From: Paraflavitalea sp. CAU 1676 | GTDB lineage: Bacteria; Bacteroidota; Bacteroidia; Chitinophagales; Chitinophagaceae | NCBI RefSeq assembly: GCF_029223285.1 | Contig: NZ_JARHUJ010000001.1 | Span: forward strand, 558,001 to 622,000 | Direction: 5' to 3' | DNA: 64,000 nt | Part shown: positions 34,296 through 44,000 of the stretch, piece after piece | Position numbering within the stretch: the stretch's first letter is position 1 | How the letters are laid out: the number at the start of each line of letters is the position of its first letter | Translations under genes and position numbers: made by a program | The notes under the pieces: model-generated | What the model was told of the DNA's origin: nothing | The model's input: the letters and a program-made list of their open reading frames with translations, nothing else | Databases searched by the model: none

Positions 34296-35387
34296 ATGGC
34301 TTTCAAACGTTTCAAATCCTTATCAGTAGCGGTTTTCAGCCTTTTTTTAGTACTTATTTCCGGTTCGGCCTTCGCGAATGAAGGAGAAGGTGCTAAAGGC
34401 AAGTTTGACCCAGGTAAGGAAATGTTGGATCACATTGCAGACGCGCACGAGTTTCATTTTTTCACTATTAAGCATGAGGGCGGCCATGATTTCCATGCCA
34501 CCCTGCCTCTTCCCGTTATCCTGTACTCTCCCCAAAAGGGCCTGAGTGTATTCATGTCTTCTGCTTTCCACCACGGCGAAGAAGTGCATGAAGGATACAA
34601 ACTGGTGGGTCACGATATCGTTCCGGTAAAAGAAGACGGTTCTGTTGACGAAAGCGTTAAAGTATACGATTTCTCCCTCACCAAGAACGTGGTACAAATG
34701 TTCCTGGCGCTGATCATCCTGTTCTTCATCCTGACCAACATTGCCAAGAAATACAAAGCAGGTCAGGGACTTACCTCTGCTCCCAAAGGGTTGCAGAATG
34801 CCGTAGAGCCTGTTATCCTGTTTGTGCGTGACGATGTGGCCAAGCCCAACCTGCACCACAAGGCCGATAAATACCTGCCTTACCTGCTCACATTGTTCTT
34901 CTTTATCCTGATCAATAACCTGTTTGGCTTGCTGCCTGGCAGCGCCAACGTAACCGGTAATATCGCCTTTACGATGGTATTGGGTATCATATCCCTTATC
35001 GTAATCCTGTTCAGCACCAACGCCCACTTCTGGGGTCATATCTTCTGGTATCCTGGTGTACCTGTGGGTGTTAAGTTTCTGATGCTGCCGGTAGAACTGA
35101 TGGGTGTATTCACCAAGCCTTTCGCCCTGATCATTCGTCTTTTTGCAAATATGACAGCGGGCCACATCATCATCCTGAGCTTTGTGAGCCTGATCTTCAT
35201 TTTTGCTGAAATGACCAAAGTAGCGGGTATTGCTTTCACGCCGGTTTCTATCGCTTTTGCAGTATTCATCTACCTCATCGAGGTGCTGGTGGCCTTTATC
35301 CAGGCTTATATCTTTACCAACCTGACTGCTGTTTTCATCAGCCAGGCCATCGGGGATCATCATTTCCAGGAAGATCCTCATCACTAA
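34296..35387 (+). CDS. atpB: ATP synthase F0 subunit a
   Basis: This 363-residue membrane subunit of the F-type ATP synthase forms the proton half-channels against the c-ring. The conserved helix with the essential arginine is ALIIRLFANMTAGHIIIL, and a second conserved helix is LIEVLVAFIQAYIFTNLTAVF. Compared with the roughly 270-residue E. coli protein it has an N-terminal extension with a signal-like segment (VAVFSLFLVLISGSAFA) and a charged periplasmic region rich in His, usual in Bacteroidetes. The ATG at 34296 is preferred over a codon at 34263 that lies upstream of the -7 box end. It is first gene of atpB-E-F-H-A. Confidence 0.95.
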   Translation: MAFKRFKSLSVAVFSLFLVLISGSAFANEGEGAKGKFDPGKEMLDHIADAHEFHFFTIKHEGGHDFHATLPLPVILYSPQKGLSVFMSSAFHHGEEVHEGYKLVGHDIVPVKEDGSVDESVKVYDFSLTKNVVQMFLALIILFFILTNIAKKYKAGQGLTSAPKGLQNAVEPVILFVRDDVAKPNLHHKADKYLPYLLTLFFFILINNLFGLLPGSANVTGNIAFTMVLGIISLIVILFSTNAHFWGHIFWYPGVPVGVKFLMLPVELMGVFTKPFALIIRLFANMTAGHIIILSFVSLIFIFAEMTKVAGIAFTPVSIAFAVFIYLIEVLVAFIQAYIFTNLTAVFISQAIGDHHFQEDPHH

Positions 35388-35678
<291 letters not shown>

Positions 35679-35698
35679 TCATACTTCCCAAACTTAGT

Positions 35699-35731
35699 AC
35701 TGCACCTGAAGCACAGGGCGGAGGGTGCAGT
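35699..35731 (+). terminator. Hairpin between atpE and atpF
   Basis: ACTGCACC (35699-35706) pairs with GGTGCAGT (35724-35731). No T-run follows, so it is more likely an mRNA-stabilising or processing element than a full terminator, in line with the higher demand for subunit c. Confidence 0.45.
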
Positions 35732-35772
35732 TACTTTCAAACATTGAACTAAAGCTTTATAATACTTTTTCT

Positions 35773-36267
35773 ATGAGTTTGTTAACTCCCCATCTTGGTT
35801 TTTTTGTCTGGACGCTGATCTCCTTTATCGTATTGTTTTTCTTATTGAAGAAGTTTGCCTGGAAACCCATCCTGAAGTCACTGAAGGAACGTGAAACAGG
35901 TATCGCCGAGTCTTTGGCTTCTGCCGAGAAAGTAAAGGCTGAAATGGCCCAGTTGAAGAACGAGAACGAAGCTCTGCTGGCAAAGGCCCGTGAAGAAAGA
36001 GCTCAATTGTTGAAAGAAGCCCGCGACACGAAAGACAAGATCATCAACGAAGCTAAAGAACAAGCTAAAGTTGAAGCCAATAAGATCATCGCTGAGGCGC
36101 AGGCTGCTATCCAGAACCAAAAGATGGCTGCAATTACCGAGGTGAAGAACCAGGTGGGTGCACTCGTGATCGAAGTTGCTGAGAAGGTGCTGCGTCGTGA
36201 ACTGACCAACAAGGGCGAACAGGAAGGCTTCATCAAACAACTGACGAACGAAGTAAAATTGAATTAA
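35773..36267 (+). CDS. atpF: ATP synthase F0 subunit b
   Basis: This 164-residue stator subunit has one N-terminal membrane helix (GFFVWTLISFIVLFFLLKKF) followed by a long charged coiled coil (about 30-135), including LASAEKVKAEMAQLKNENEA and TKDKIINEAKEQAKVEANKI. It holds F1 against F0 together with the delta subunit. A TTG-started reading from 35725 would add 16 residues with no membrane or coil character; the ATG at 35773 gives the expected length and start. It sits between atpE and atpH in the standard order. Confidence 0.94.
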   Translation: MSLLTPHLGFFVWTLISFIVLFFLLKKFAWKPILKSLKERETGIAESLASAEKVKAEMAQLKNENEALLAKAREERAQLLKEARDTKDKIINEAKEQAKVEANKIIAEAQAAIQNQKMAAITEVKNQVGALVIEVAEKVLRRELTNKGEQEGFIKQLTNEVKLN

Positions 36268-36343
36268 TTCAAGGCCAGGGTAGGAGAGACCGGGGAGCTG
36301 AAACCTTCCATTAATTCCGAACCAGGCCAAAGTTTAAATAAAT

Positions 36344-36907
36344 ATGCTTAATCCACGGTTAGCAGGTAGGTACGCAAAGAGTTTGATTGATCTCGCTATC
36401 GAGCGCAATCAACTGGAAGATATTTATAAAGACATGCTGTTCATGCAGGCTGTTTGCAAAGGCAGTCGTGAATTCGTGGCGTTATTGAAAAGTCCGGTAG
36501 TAGCTTCCGATAAAAAGGATGCTATTCTGAAAGCCATTACAGACGGTAAAGTGAGCGAGATCACTACAGTATTCAATAAGCTGTTGGTGAATAAGGGTCG
36601 CGAATCCGGATTGCCCGAGATCATCACCGCTTTCATCGCGCAGTACAAGAAGCACAAAGGTATCCATACCGTAAAGCTGACGACTGCCGTGCCGGTTGGT
36701 GAAGATGTTAAACAGCAGATCATCAGCAAGATCCAGGAGCAAACCCCCATGAAGAATGTGGAACTGGAAACAGCCGTGAAAGATGAGTTGATAGGTGGCT
36801 TTGTACTGGAGCTGGGCGGTACCCTGGTTGATGGCAGCATCCTTTATGATCTCAACAAGATCAAGAGCCAGTTCATGAACAACGACTTTATTTATAAGAT
36901 AAGATAG
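36344..36907 (+). CDS. atpH: ATP synthase F1 subunit delta
   Basis: The 187-residue subunit links the b-subunit stator to the top of F1. The N-terminal AGRYAKSLIDLAIERNQL and the C-terminal DELIGGFVLELGGTLVDGSILYDLNKIKSQF are typical of the OSCP/delta family. It lies 76 bp after atpF and 93 bp before atpA, in the standard order. Confidence 0.95.
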   Translation: MLNPRLAGRYAKSLIDLAIERNQLEDIYKDMLFMQAVCKGSREFVALLKSPVVASDKKDAILKAITDGKVSEITTVFNKLLVNKGRESGLPEIITAFIAQYKKHKGIHTVKLTTAVPVGEDVKQQIISKIQEQTPMKNVELETAVKDELIGGFVLELGGTLVDGSILYDLNKIKSQFMNNDFIYKIR

Positions 36908-37000
36908 TGAGCGGGCGGCGCCCGTCGGTTAATGCCGTACAGATGCCAACCGTTGACAGGATGTAACTAAAACAAACAACAAAACTATAAACAGTTAGAT

Positions 37001-38578
37001 ATGGTAGACATTAAGCCTGATGAAATATCAGCGATATTACGCCAGCAGCTGAGCAACTTCAATGCGGCTGCCGATCTCGAAGAGGTTGGTACCGTACTGC
37101 AGGTGGGCGATGGTATTGCCCGTGTTTACGGGTTAAACAATGTAAGCTCCGGTGAGCTCGTAGAGTTCGAGAACGGAGTACGTGCAATTGCCCTTAACCT
37201 GGAAGAAGATAACGTGGGTGTGGTATTGATGGGTGAAAGCGGTGATATTAAAGAAGGCGCTAAAGTACGCCGTACCGGTAAGATCGCTTCTATCAACGTA
37301 GGCGAAGGTATGCTGGGTCGCGTGGTAAATACATTGGGTGCACCGATCGACGGAAAGGGCCCTATCTCCGGTCAGCTGTATGAAATGCCCCTGGAGCGTA
37401 AAGCCCCCGGTGTTATCTTCCGCGAGCCTGTAAAGGAGCCTCTCCAAACAGGTTTGAAGGCGATCGACGCGATGATCCCCATCGGCCGTGGTCAGCGTGA
37501 GTTGATCATCGGTGACCGCCAAACCGGTAAAACGGCTATCGCGATCGATACCATCATCAACCAAAAAGAATTCTTTGAAGCTGGCAAGCCAGTTTATTGT
37601 ATATACGTTGCGATCGGTCAGAAAGCCTCTACCATTGCCGGTGTGATGAAAACACTGGAAGATTATGGTGCTATGGCTTATACTACCATCGTTGCGGCTT
37701 CTGCTTCTGATCCTGCTCCGCTGCAGTTCTACGCTCCGTTCGCCGGTGCTGCCATCGGTGAGTTCTTCCGTGATACCGGACGTCCTGCCCTGATCATCTA
37801 TGATGATCTGTCTAAGCAAGCGGTAGCTTACCGTGAGGTGTCTCTGCTGCTGCGTCGTCCCCCAGGCCGTGAGGCTTATCCTGGTGACGTATTCTACCTG
37901 CACAGCCGTCTTCTCGAGCGTGCTGCAAAAGTTATCAATGATGATGGCGTTGCCAAAAATATGAACGACCTGCCTGAGTCTATCAAGCACCTCGTAAAAG
38001 GTGGTGGCTCTTTGACCGCTCTGCCGATCATCGAAACACAGGCTGGTGACGTATCTGCTTATATCCCTACAAACGTGATCTCGATCACCGACGGTCAGAT
38101 CTTCCTGGAAGGTAACCTGTTCAACAGCGGTATCCGTCCGGCGATCAACGTAGGTATCTCCGTTAGCCGTGTAGGTGGTAACGCGCAGATCAAGTCGATG
38201 AAGAAAGTAGCAGGTACCCTGAAGCTCGACCAGGCCCTGTACCGTGAAATGGAAGCGTTCTCCAAATTCGGTGGTGACCTCGATGCTGCTACCAAGATGG
38301 TAATCGACAAAGGTGCCCGTAACGTGGAGATCCTGAAACAACCTCAATACACGCCATTCACTGTAGAGAAGCAAGTTGCTATCATTTACCTGGGTACACA
38401 AGGTTTGCTGCGTGAAGTAGCCGTTAAGAAGGTGAAGGAATTTGAAGAGCACTTCCTGCTGGAACTGGAGAATAAATTCCCAGATATCCTGGCGCAGTTC
38501 AAGAAAGGTAACCTGCCCGAAGATGGTATCAAGAAGATGGTAGAGCTGGCTAAGTCTATCATGCCTCAGTACAAGTAA
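37001..38578 (+). CDS. atpA: ATP synthase F1 subunit alpha
   Basis: The 525-residue nucleotide-binding subunit of F1 has the usual three domains: a beta-barrel (about 25-95), a central ATP-binding domain with the P-loop [13 protein letters not shown], and a C-terminal helical domain. The conserved ATPase alpha signature region [19 protein letters not shown] is present. The length matches the family (about 510-525). The gene is followed by a strong terminator (38597-38633). No atpG (gamma), atpD (beta) or atpC (epsilon) follows, so the F1 genes are split between loci. Confidence 0.97.
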   Translation: MVDIKPDEISAILRQQLSNFNAAADLEEVGTVLQVGDGIARVYGLNNVSSGELVEFENGVRAIALNLEEDNVGVVLMGESGDIKEGAKVRRTGKIASINVGEGMLGRVVNTLGAPIDGKGPISGQLYEMPLERKAPGVIFREPVKEPLQTGLKAIDAMIPIGRGQRELIIGDRQTGKTAIAIDTIINQKEFFEAGKPVYCIYVAIGQKASTIAGVMKTLEDYGAMAYTTIVAASASDPAPLQFYAPFAGAAIGEFFRDTGRPALIIYDDLSKQAVAYREVSLLLRRPPGREAYPGDVFYLHSRLLERAAKVINDDGVAKNMNDLPESIKHLVKGGGSLTALPIIETQAGDVSAYIPTNVISITDGQIFLEGNLFNSGIRPAINVGISVSRVGGNAQIKSMKKVAGTLKLDQALYREMEAFSKFGGDLDAATKMVIDKGARNVEILKQPQYTPFTVEKQVAIIYLGTQGLLREVAVKKVKEFEEHFLLELENKFPDILAQFKKGNLPEDGIKKMVELAKSIMPQYK

Positions 38579-38930
38579 TCACTTACCTGATATAGAAAAG
38601 CCCCTTCGTAAATACACGAAGGGGCTTTTTTTTATTGCTGTAAATCAATGCACAACCGAAATCCATTCGACATAAGTCAAAAAAAGTTGGTGCTGCCTAT
38701 TGCATCTCTCAGTTTTTGTTTCAATCTTTGACCCACGATCAACAACAACGATCACCTCCTCCAAGTCCGATACAAACCGTACCAATCTCCCAGACAAACC
38801 GTACCTAAGTCCCCCATCCTATTCCATCATTTGGTTCCGTGTGTAATAGCCCAATCCTTACGAAAATAACCGGTTCGTTTCCAACTCCTGTGGACAAATA
38901 CTTAGCTATTCCGTCCCTAAAATATAAGTT
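38579..38930. other. Intergenic region after atpA
   Basis: Apart from the terminator at 38597-38633 this stretch holds no supported gene, repeat or strong promoter box; it is CA-rich and unstructured. It separates the ATP synthase operon from the T9SS cargo gene. Confidence 0.6.
38597..38633 (+). terminator. Strong terminator of the ATP synthase operon
   Basis: A 14-bp perfect stem (AAAAGCCCCTTCGT against ACGAAGGGGCTTTT) with a short loop, followed by TTTTTTT. It lies 19 bp after the atpA stop, so atpA is the last gene of the transcript. Confidence 0.9.
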
Positions 38931-39596
38931 ATGAAAACGTACCTGTACCTGACTGCTGACCCAAAACCCATTACTCTTCAACATATATTCAGGTGGCTGT
39001 TATTGCCGCTGTTGTTATTAACCTGGTCATTGACCAGCTTTTCTCAGAACGTAAAATCAAATGGCGGTAAGAAGATTGTGCTGAACTGGTCTACTGCTGT
39101 AGATGACAATTACAGCCATTTTGTAATAGAGCGCAGCATTGATAATACAACGTTCTCTGAAGTAGGATATTTGTTCACCGGAGAAGAAGAAGCTGCCGGT
39201 CGCAATGTAAGCTATAGTTTTTCGGACGATGTAAAGAATGTGCGTAAGGGTTATATCTACTATCGCATCAATATGGTGGATATGAAAGGACGTGTGCAGA
39301 AATCGGTGAAGCATACGGTTTATACGGCCGAGCATAAAGCAACGCCTACGGTAAAAGTTTCACCAAACCCGATGATCAATGAGCTGCGCGTTGCACTGCC
39401 CGCAGCCTGGAAAGGGAAGTTTGTTTCGATAGAACTGATCAATAATCTCAACGGACAAGTTGCGAAATATGTGTTGAACCAACAGGCATTACTCACCGAA
39501 ATACTGCCTGTAGCGGAACTGACGGAAGGTATTTATATCCTTCGTGTGTCGAATGGCAATGAAACGATCATTCAACGGGTTGTTAAATCCAAATAA
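38931..39596 (+). CDS. Secreted protein with T9SS type A sorting domain
   Basis: The 221-residue protein has an N-terminal signal region (hydrophobic LLLPLLLLTWSLTSFSQ). A fibronectin-like segment follows (IVLNWSTAVDDNYSHFVIER and YIYYRINMVDMKGRVQKS), then a C-terminal T9SS sorting domain of about 75 residues beginning VKVSPNPMINELRV and ending GIYILRVSNGNETIIQRVVK. The T9SS machinery would cleave this domain and place the protein at the surface. Its function is unknown; it has little room for a catalytic domain. It is a single gene followed directly by the first of three small-RNA-like elements. Confidence 0.85.
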   Translation: MKTYLYLTADPKPITLQHIFRWLLLPLLLLTWSLTSFSQNVKSNGGKKIVLNWSTAVDDNYSHFVIERSIDNTTFSEVGYLFTGEEEAAGRNVSYSFSDDVKNVRKGYIYYRINMVDMKGRVQKSVKHTVYTAEHKATPTVKVSPNPMINELRVALPAAWKGKFVSIELINNLNGQVAKYVLNQQALLTEILPVAELTEGIYILRVSNGNETIIQRVVKSK

Positions 39597-39597
39597 G

Positions 39598-39665
39598 ATA
39601 TTCAACGTTTTTTAAAGGGTACGATCAACAAACGCCGTCCCGGTTCCCCGGGATGGCTCTTTCTG
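39598..39665 (+). ncRNA. Repeated small-RNA-like element, copy 1
   Basis: A conserved T-rich run, then AAAGGGTACGATCAACAAA, is followed by a 10-bp stem at 39634-39657 with a TTCC loop and a short pyrimidine tail. It begins one base after the stop of the T9SS gene, so it could be that gene's terminator or a short RNA. Copy 3 shares the 5' ATATTCAA as well. Confidence 0.55.
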
Positions 39666-39850
39666 AAGCTTTAACATGATTTTTGAGTACCCGGTGTAGG
39701 GGTTTCATGAGTTCAAATGTCTATAAAGAAACCCCTGGTGTGAGTGAAAGAGTAGAGGGAGCCAGACGACGCAAGTACACGGTGATATCCATAGAGATTG
39801 TTAGTGAAGCAGGAAATGGTGCGATTTAATTGATTAAGACATCTATATAA

Positions 39851-39912
39851 GAGTTTATTTTAAAGGGTACGATCAACAAATGCCGTCCCGATTCTTCGGG
39901 ATGGCTTCCTTA
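39851..39912 (+). ncRNA. Repeated small-RNA-like element, copy 2
   Basis: The same AAAGGGTACGATCAACAAA block lies at 39862-39880, followed by a 10-bp stem at 39882-39905. Its top base pair is A-T where copy 1 has G-C, a compensatory change that supports the RNA stem. The tail is only weakly T-rich. No gene lies directly upstream, so it cannot be explained as a gene's terminator. Confidence 0.6.
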
Positions 39913-39963
39913 AACTGCTACTTGTACCAGTGCAGTCTGTAACCCAAACCAACTGCTTATTAA

Positions 39964-40033
39964 AATATTCAAGATTTTTTAAAGGGTACGATCAACAAAC
40001 GGCCAGGCTTTTCTAAGCCAGGCCTTTATTTTT
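39964..40033 (+). ncRNA. Repeated small-RNA-like element, copy 3
   Basis: ATATTCAA, a T-run and the AAAGGGTACGATCAACAAA block are followed by a different hairpin. GGCC (40001-40004) pairs with GGCC (40021-40024), and a further five pairs stack inside across one A-A mismatch; a long T-run follows. The block is conserved while the hairpin sequence is replaced, so the conserved part is likely the functional segment. Confidence 0.6.
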
Positions 40034-40051
40034 TTAATACCGTATATCGGC

Positions 40052-40059
40052 TAAGTTTG
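40052..40059 (+). promoter_or_regulatory. -7 promoter box of the TPR gene
   Basis: TAAGTTTG is a full TAnnTTTG match and ends only 4 bp before the ATG at 40064, so the mRNA may be leaderless or start within a few bases of the codon. Confidence 0.5.
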
Positions 40060-40063
40060 CAGT

Positions 40064-41002
40064 ATGATGCGTCATATCCTTTCATCAGTTCTATTCATCG
40101 TTTTACTGGCACCCCCCAGCGTGCTGGCTTGCCTCAATGATAGTCATAGAACGCTTATGCCTTTTGTGGACAATAAGATTGACCTGCAGGCATTGTTGAA
40201 CAAAAAGGATGGTGAACCACCCTATTGGAAGTATGGGTTTATCGACGAAGAGATAATGAGTAGAAAGGATTCACTGTTTCGAATTGGGTTGGACAAGCTG
40301 AACTATCAAAGCCTTAGCGATTATGCATCAATCGTGCTGAGGGTGGGGGACAAAGCAGAAGGTGTGAAGATACTTGAAGGGCTTTATACCAAACACCCCA
40401 ACGATTATTCAATTGTGGCCAACCTGGGCACGGCTTATGAACTCACGGGCAATGATGAAAAGGCGCTCGAGCTGATCCGTAAGGCCGTGGCCATTAATCC
40501 CAATTCTCATTATAACTCCGAATGGATCCACGTACGTATCCTCGAAGAGAAGGTGGGAAAGAAGCAATACGACAAGATCATTGAGCTTGGCTTTACTGAT
40601 TATTCGAAGTGGATCGTTGATAAACAATATGTTTTTGTGCGCAATGCAGACTCATTGAAAGTGCAGATTGCCTATCAACTGCATGAACGCATTGGCTTTA
40701 TCGCCCCTCCCGATGATATCGTGGGTCAACTGCTGTTGAATTTCGCGGATATCGTCGCCAAGAGTGACTCGAGAGACGAAGCGATTCCTTTCTATGAAGA
40801 GGCTCAACGATATGGTGCTTCCCTGGAGAAAACGGTTGCTGCCCGTAAGAAGGCTATTCGGGAGGAGAAGGAAGAAGTTAGTGGTACGTTCCGTTGGGCG
40901 AGCATGGTGTGGGCATTACCACTGTTGGCTTTCTTTGCCATCTTGTTTGCCTGGATGCGCACTATCAAAAGAAACAAGCAGGCGGAACAGGAGCGCAGGT
41001 AA
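40064..41002 (+). CDS. Membrane-anchored TPR protein
   Basis: The 312-residue protein has an N-terminal signal sequence (HILSSVLFIVLLAPPSVLA). Tetratricopeptide-like repeats cover about residues 85-170 (for example NDYSIVANLGTAYELTGNDEKALELIRKAV-type content with NPNS turn), and a C-terminal membrane helix (MVWALPLLAFFAILFAWM) precedes a short basic tail. It is likely an envelope scaffold or interaction protein; no enzyme motif is seen. An adjacent second Met (40067) is an equal alternative start. A -7 box lies 4 bp before the ATG. It is convergent with mfd. Confidence 0.75.
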   Translation: MMRHILSSVLFIVLLAPPSVLACLNDSHRTLMPFVDNKIDLQALLNKKDGEPPYWKYGFIDEEIMSRKDSLFRIGLDKLNYQSLSDYASIVLRVGDKAEGVKILEGLYTKHPNDYSIVANLGTAYELTGNDEKALELIRKAVAINPNSHYNSEWIHVRILEEKVGKKQYDKIIELGFTDYSKWIVDKQYVFVRNADSLKVQIAYQLHERIGFIAPPDDIVGQLLLNFADIVAKSDSRDEAIPFYEEAQRYGASLEKTVAARKKAIREEKEEVSGTFRWASMVWALPLLAFFAILFAWMRTIKRNKQAEQERR

Positions 41003-41091
41003 GCGCGATGTGGTTGATGGATGATGGGAGTTTCGGAAATGATTAAGGGTGGGTCAGGTTAATCAATGCCAGCAATACTGTAAAAAAGCAT

Positions 41092-44000
41092 CTACGCTTT
41101 TTGCCCGGCAGTTTCGGTTTCGCTCTTCACGTAGTTCCTCATCCTGCTGAGGAAGGTAGTCAGCTGCTGCATGTCTTTGATATTGTCGGCGATCAACAGG
41201 AAGAGCTTGCCGGTTTGTTTCAGCTTAGCGTTATTGGTATACTTCTGAATATAAGTAAGTATTTCTCTAAAGGTATCCGATTCGAAATAGGGAGAATCGG
41301 CTTTATTGATAAAGAAGAACTTCACCGTTTCATCCCTCAATAACATCTTTTCAAAGCCCAGTTCCACCGCCAATTTGCGGCTACGGACCGTGTCGAACAG
41401 GTCTTCCACCTGCTTGGGGATGGGGCCAAAGCGGTCGGTGAGTTCATTAGCAAAATCCTTCAGCGCTTCTTCGTCCTCACAATTATCCAGCCGGGTATAG
41501 AGAGAAAGCCTTTCTGTAATGCTTTCTACATAACTATCGGGGATCAGTATCTCCAGGTCGGTATCGATGGTACAATCCTGTACATAATCTTCCTGTTTGG
41601 AGATCTCCTCTTTGAAGAGTGCACGGAATTCGGTTCGCTTCAGTTCTTTAATGGCCTCGTCCAGGATCTTTTGGTACATCTCAAAACCAATCTCGGCCAT
41701 GAATCCACTTTGTTCGCCACCCAACATATTGCCCGCGCCACGGATGTCGAGATCGCGCATGGCGATCTGGAACCCGCTGCCCAGCTCACTGTGTTGCTCA
41801 AGTGTTTGCAGGCGCTTGCGCGAATCGTTGGGCAGGGTGCTCATCGGCGGTGCCAGCAAATAACAGAATGCTTTCTTATTGCTACGACCTACACGCCCGC
41901 GTAGCTGGTGCAGGTCGCTGAGGCCAAACTGGTGCGCATTGTTGACGATGATGGTATTGACGTTGGCGATGTCTACACCGCTTTCTACGATATTGGTACA
42001 AACAAGTACATCGTATTTCTTATCGATGAAGTCTAATATCCTTTCTTCCAGGTGGTGCCCTTCCATTTGACCGTGAGCAGTTCCAATGCTAAGGTCGGGG
42101 CATAGGCCCTGTATAAGACCGGCCATTTCACCAAGTCCCATCACGCGGTTGTGAATGAAGAACACCTGTCCGCCCCGCTCCGTTTCAAAATAGATGGCGT
42201 CGCGGATCATGTCTTCATTGAACACGGCTACTTCCGTTTGAATAGGCTGCCGGTTGGGCGGCGGCGTATTGATAATGCTCAGGTCACGCGCACCCATCAG
42301 GCTGAACTGTAGTGTTCGTGGTATAGGTGTAGCCGTAAGCGTAAGCGCATCTACGTTGGTACGCAGGGTCTTGATCTTCTCCTTGTGGGCCACGCCAAAC
42401 TTCTGTTCCTCATCGATCACCAGCAGACCGAGGTCTTTGAATTTAACCTCCTTACCCAGGATGCCGTGTGTGCCAATGATGATATCGATCTTACCTTCTT
42501 CGAGTCGCTTCAGGGTGTCTTTCTTCTCTTTGCTCGACTTGAATCGGTTGATATAGTCTACGGTAACAGGAAAATCCTTCAACCGCTCTTTGAATGTTTT
42601 GTAATGCTGGAACGCCAGGATGGTGGTGGGTACCAATACAGCGGCTTGCTTATTATCGCAGCAGGTCTTGAAGGCAGCACGCACCGCTACTTCTGTTTTG
42701 CCAAAGCCTACGTCGCCGCAAACCAGGCGATCCATCGGCGAGGGCTGCTCCATATCTTTTTTTACGTCGGCCGAAGCCTTGCTTTGATCGGGCGTATCCT
42801 CGTAAATGAACGATGCTTCCAGCTCGGTTTGCATGTAGTTATCCGGCGAGTGCTGGAACCCCTGTTGGGCTTTCCGTTGGGCATAAAGCTTGATGAGATC
42901 GAAGGCGATCTCCTTCACCTTTACCTTGGTCTTTTCTTTCAGCTTGGTCCAGGCATCGCTGCCGAGCTTGTTAACCTTGGGTACGGTGCCTTCCTTGCCG
43001 GTATACTTGGATATCTTGTGCAGGGAGTTGATGTTCACATACAGGATATCGCTATCCTTATACAGAATACGAACGGCCTCCTGCATCTTACCATTCACTT
43101 CAATTTTTTGCAGACCGCTATACGTACCCACGCCGTGATCGATATGGGTTACATAATCGCCGGGCTGCAATTCGCGCAGGGTACGTAAAGTGAGGGCTTT
43201 GTTCTTGTTATAAGCCTGCTTCACCTTGTACTTGTGGTAACGCTGGAATATCTGGTGGTCGGTATAACAAACCACCTTGGCATCTTCATCGATAAATCCC
43301 TGGTGAATGGAAGTAGGTACCGGGGTAAACTGGATCTCTGCTTTCAGGTCTTCAAAGATGCTGTTCAACCTTTCCAGCTGGCGTGGATTCTCTGCGAACA
43401 AGTAAAGAGCAAATCCTTTACCCAGCCACTGTTTCAGGTCACGGATCAGCATATCGAACTGCCGGTTGAAAGCAGGCTGATCTTTGGTATTGAAAAGGAT
43501 GGTATGCGCTTCCTCGCCTGTAAAAAAGGGGAAGGAGCCTTCATGACCAAACTCAACGATATGTCTTTGCTGTAGTTGTAATTCAAGCATATCGGCCGGT
43601 ACAAAATCGTCGGCCTTTACACTGGCTTTCACCAGTCTTGTCTCATCTTCATCCCATTCCCGTTCTTTGGCAGCGCGTGCCTCCTTGCTTTTCGGATTAG
43701 CGGCGGCCGTAGCAGCTGCTTCCTGCTGCAGGTTCATGAACAGCTGGAGGTCTTCCTCCTGGGTAATGAGCTTTTCTTTGGTAAGCGCCCAGTCCTGTAT
43801 CCACACAACCGTATTCTCGGGGAGAAAATCGAACAGGGATGTTTTTTCATCACTGTCGAACTGGGTCTCCACATTGGGGATGATGGTTACCTGCAGCAGC
43901 TTGCGTTCGCTCAGCTGCGATTCCGGATCGAATATGCGGATGGAGTCGACGTCATTCCCAAACAACTCTACCCGGTAGGGTTTTTCGTTGCCAAATGAGT

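Larger units (their letters stand above)
39597..40063. other. Intergenic region with three copies of a conserved element
   Basis: No protein gene. Three copies of a unit with AAAGGGTACGATCAACAAA and a strong hairpin lie at 39598-39665, 39851-39912 and 39964-40033. Between copies 1 and 2 a 9-bp stem (AGGGGTTTC 39698-39706 with GAAACCCCT 39728-39736) encloses a 21-base loop. The -7 box of the next gene is at 40052-40059. Confidence 0.65.

Noticed and set aside
34347-35384. 345-residue open frame on the minus strand
   Set aside because: Antisense to atpB; its sequence is His/Gln/Asp-rich in the pattern of a shadow of membrane helices.
37133-38452. 439-residue open frame on the minus strand
   Set aside because: Antisense to atpA, with low-complexity composition and no family features.
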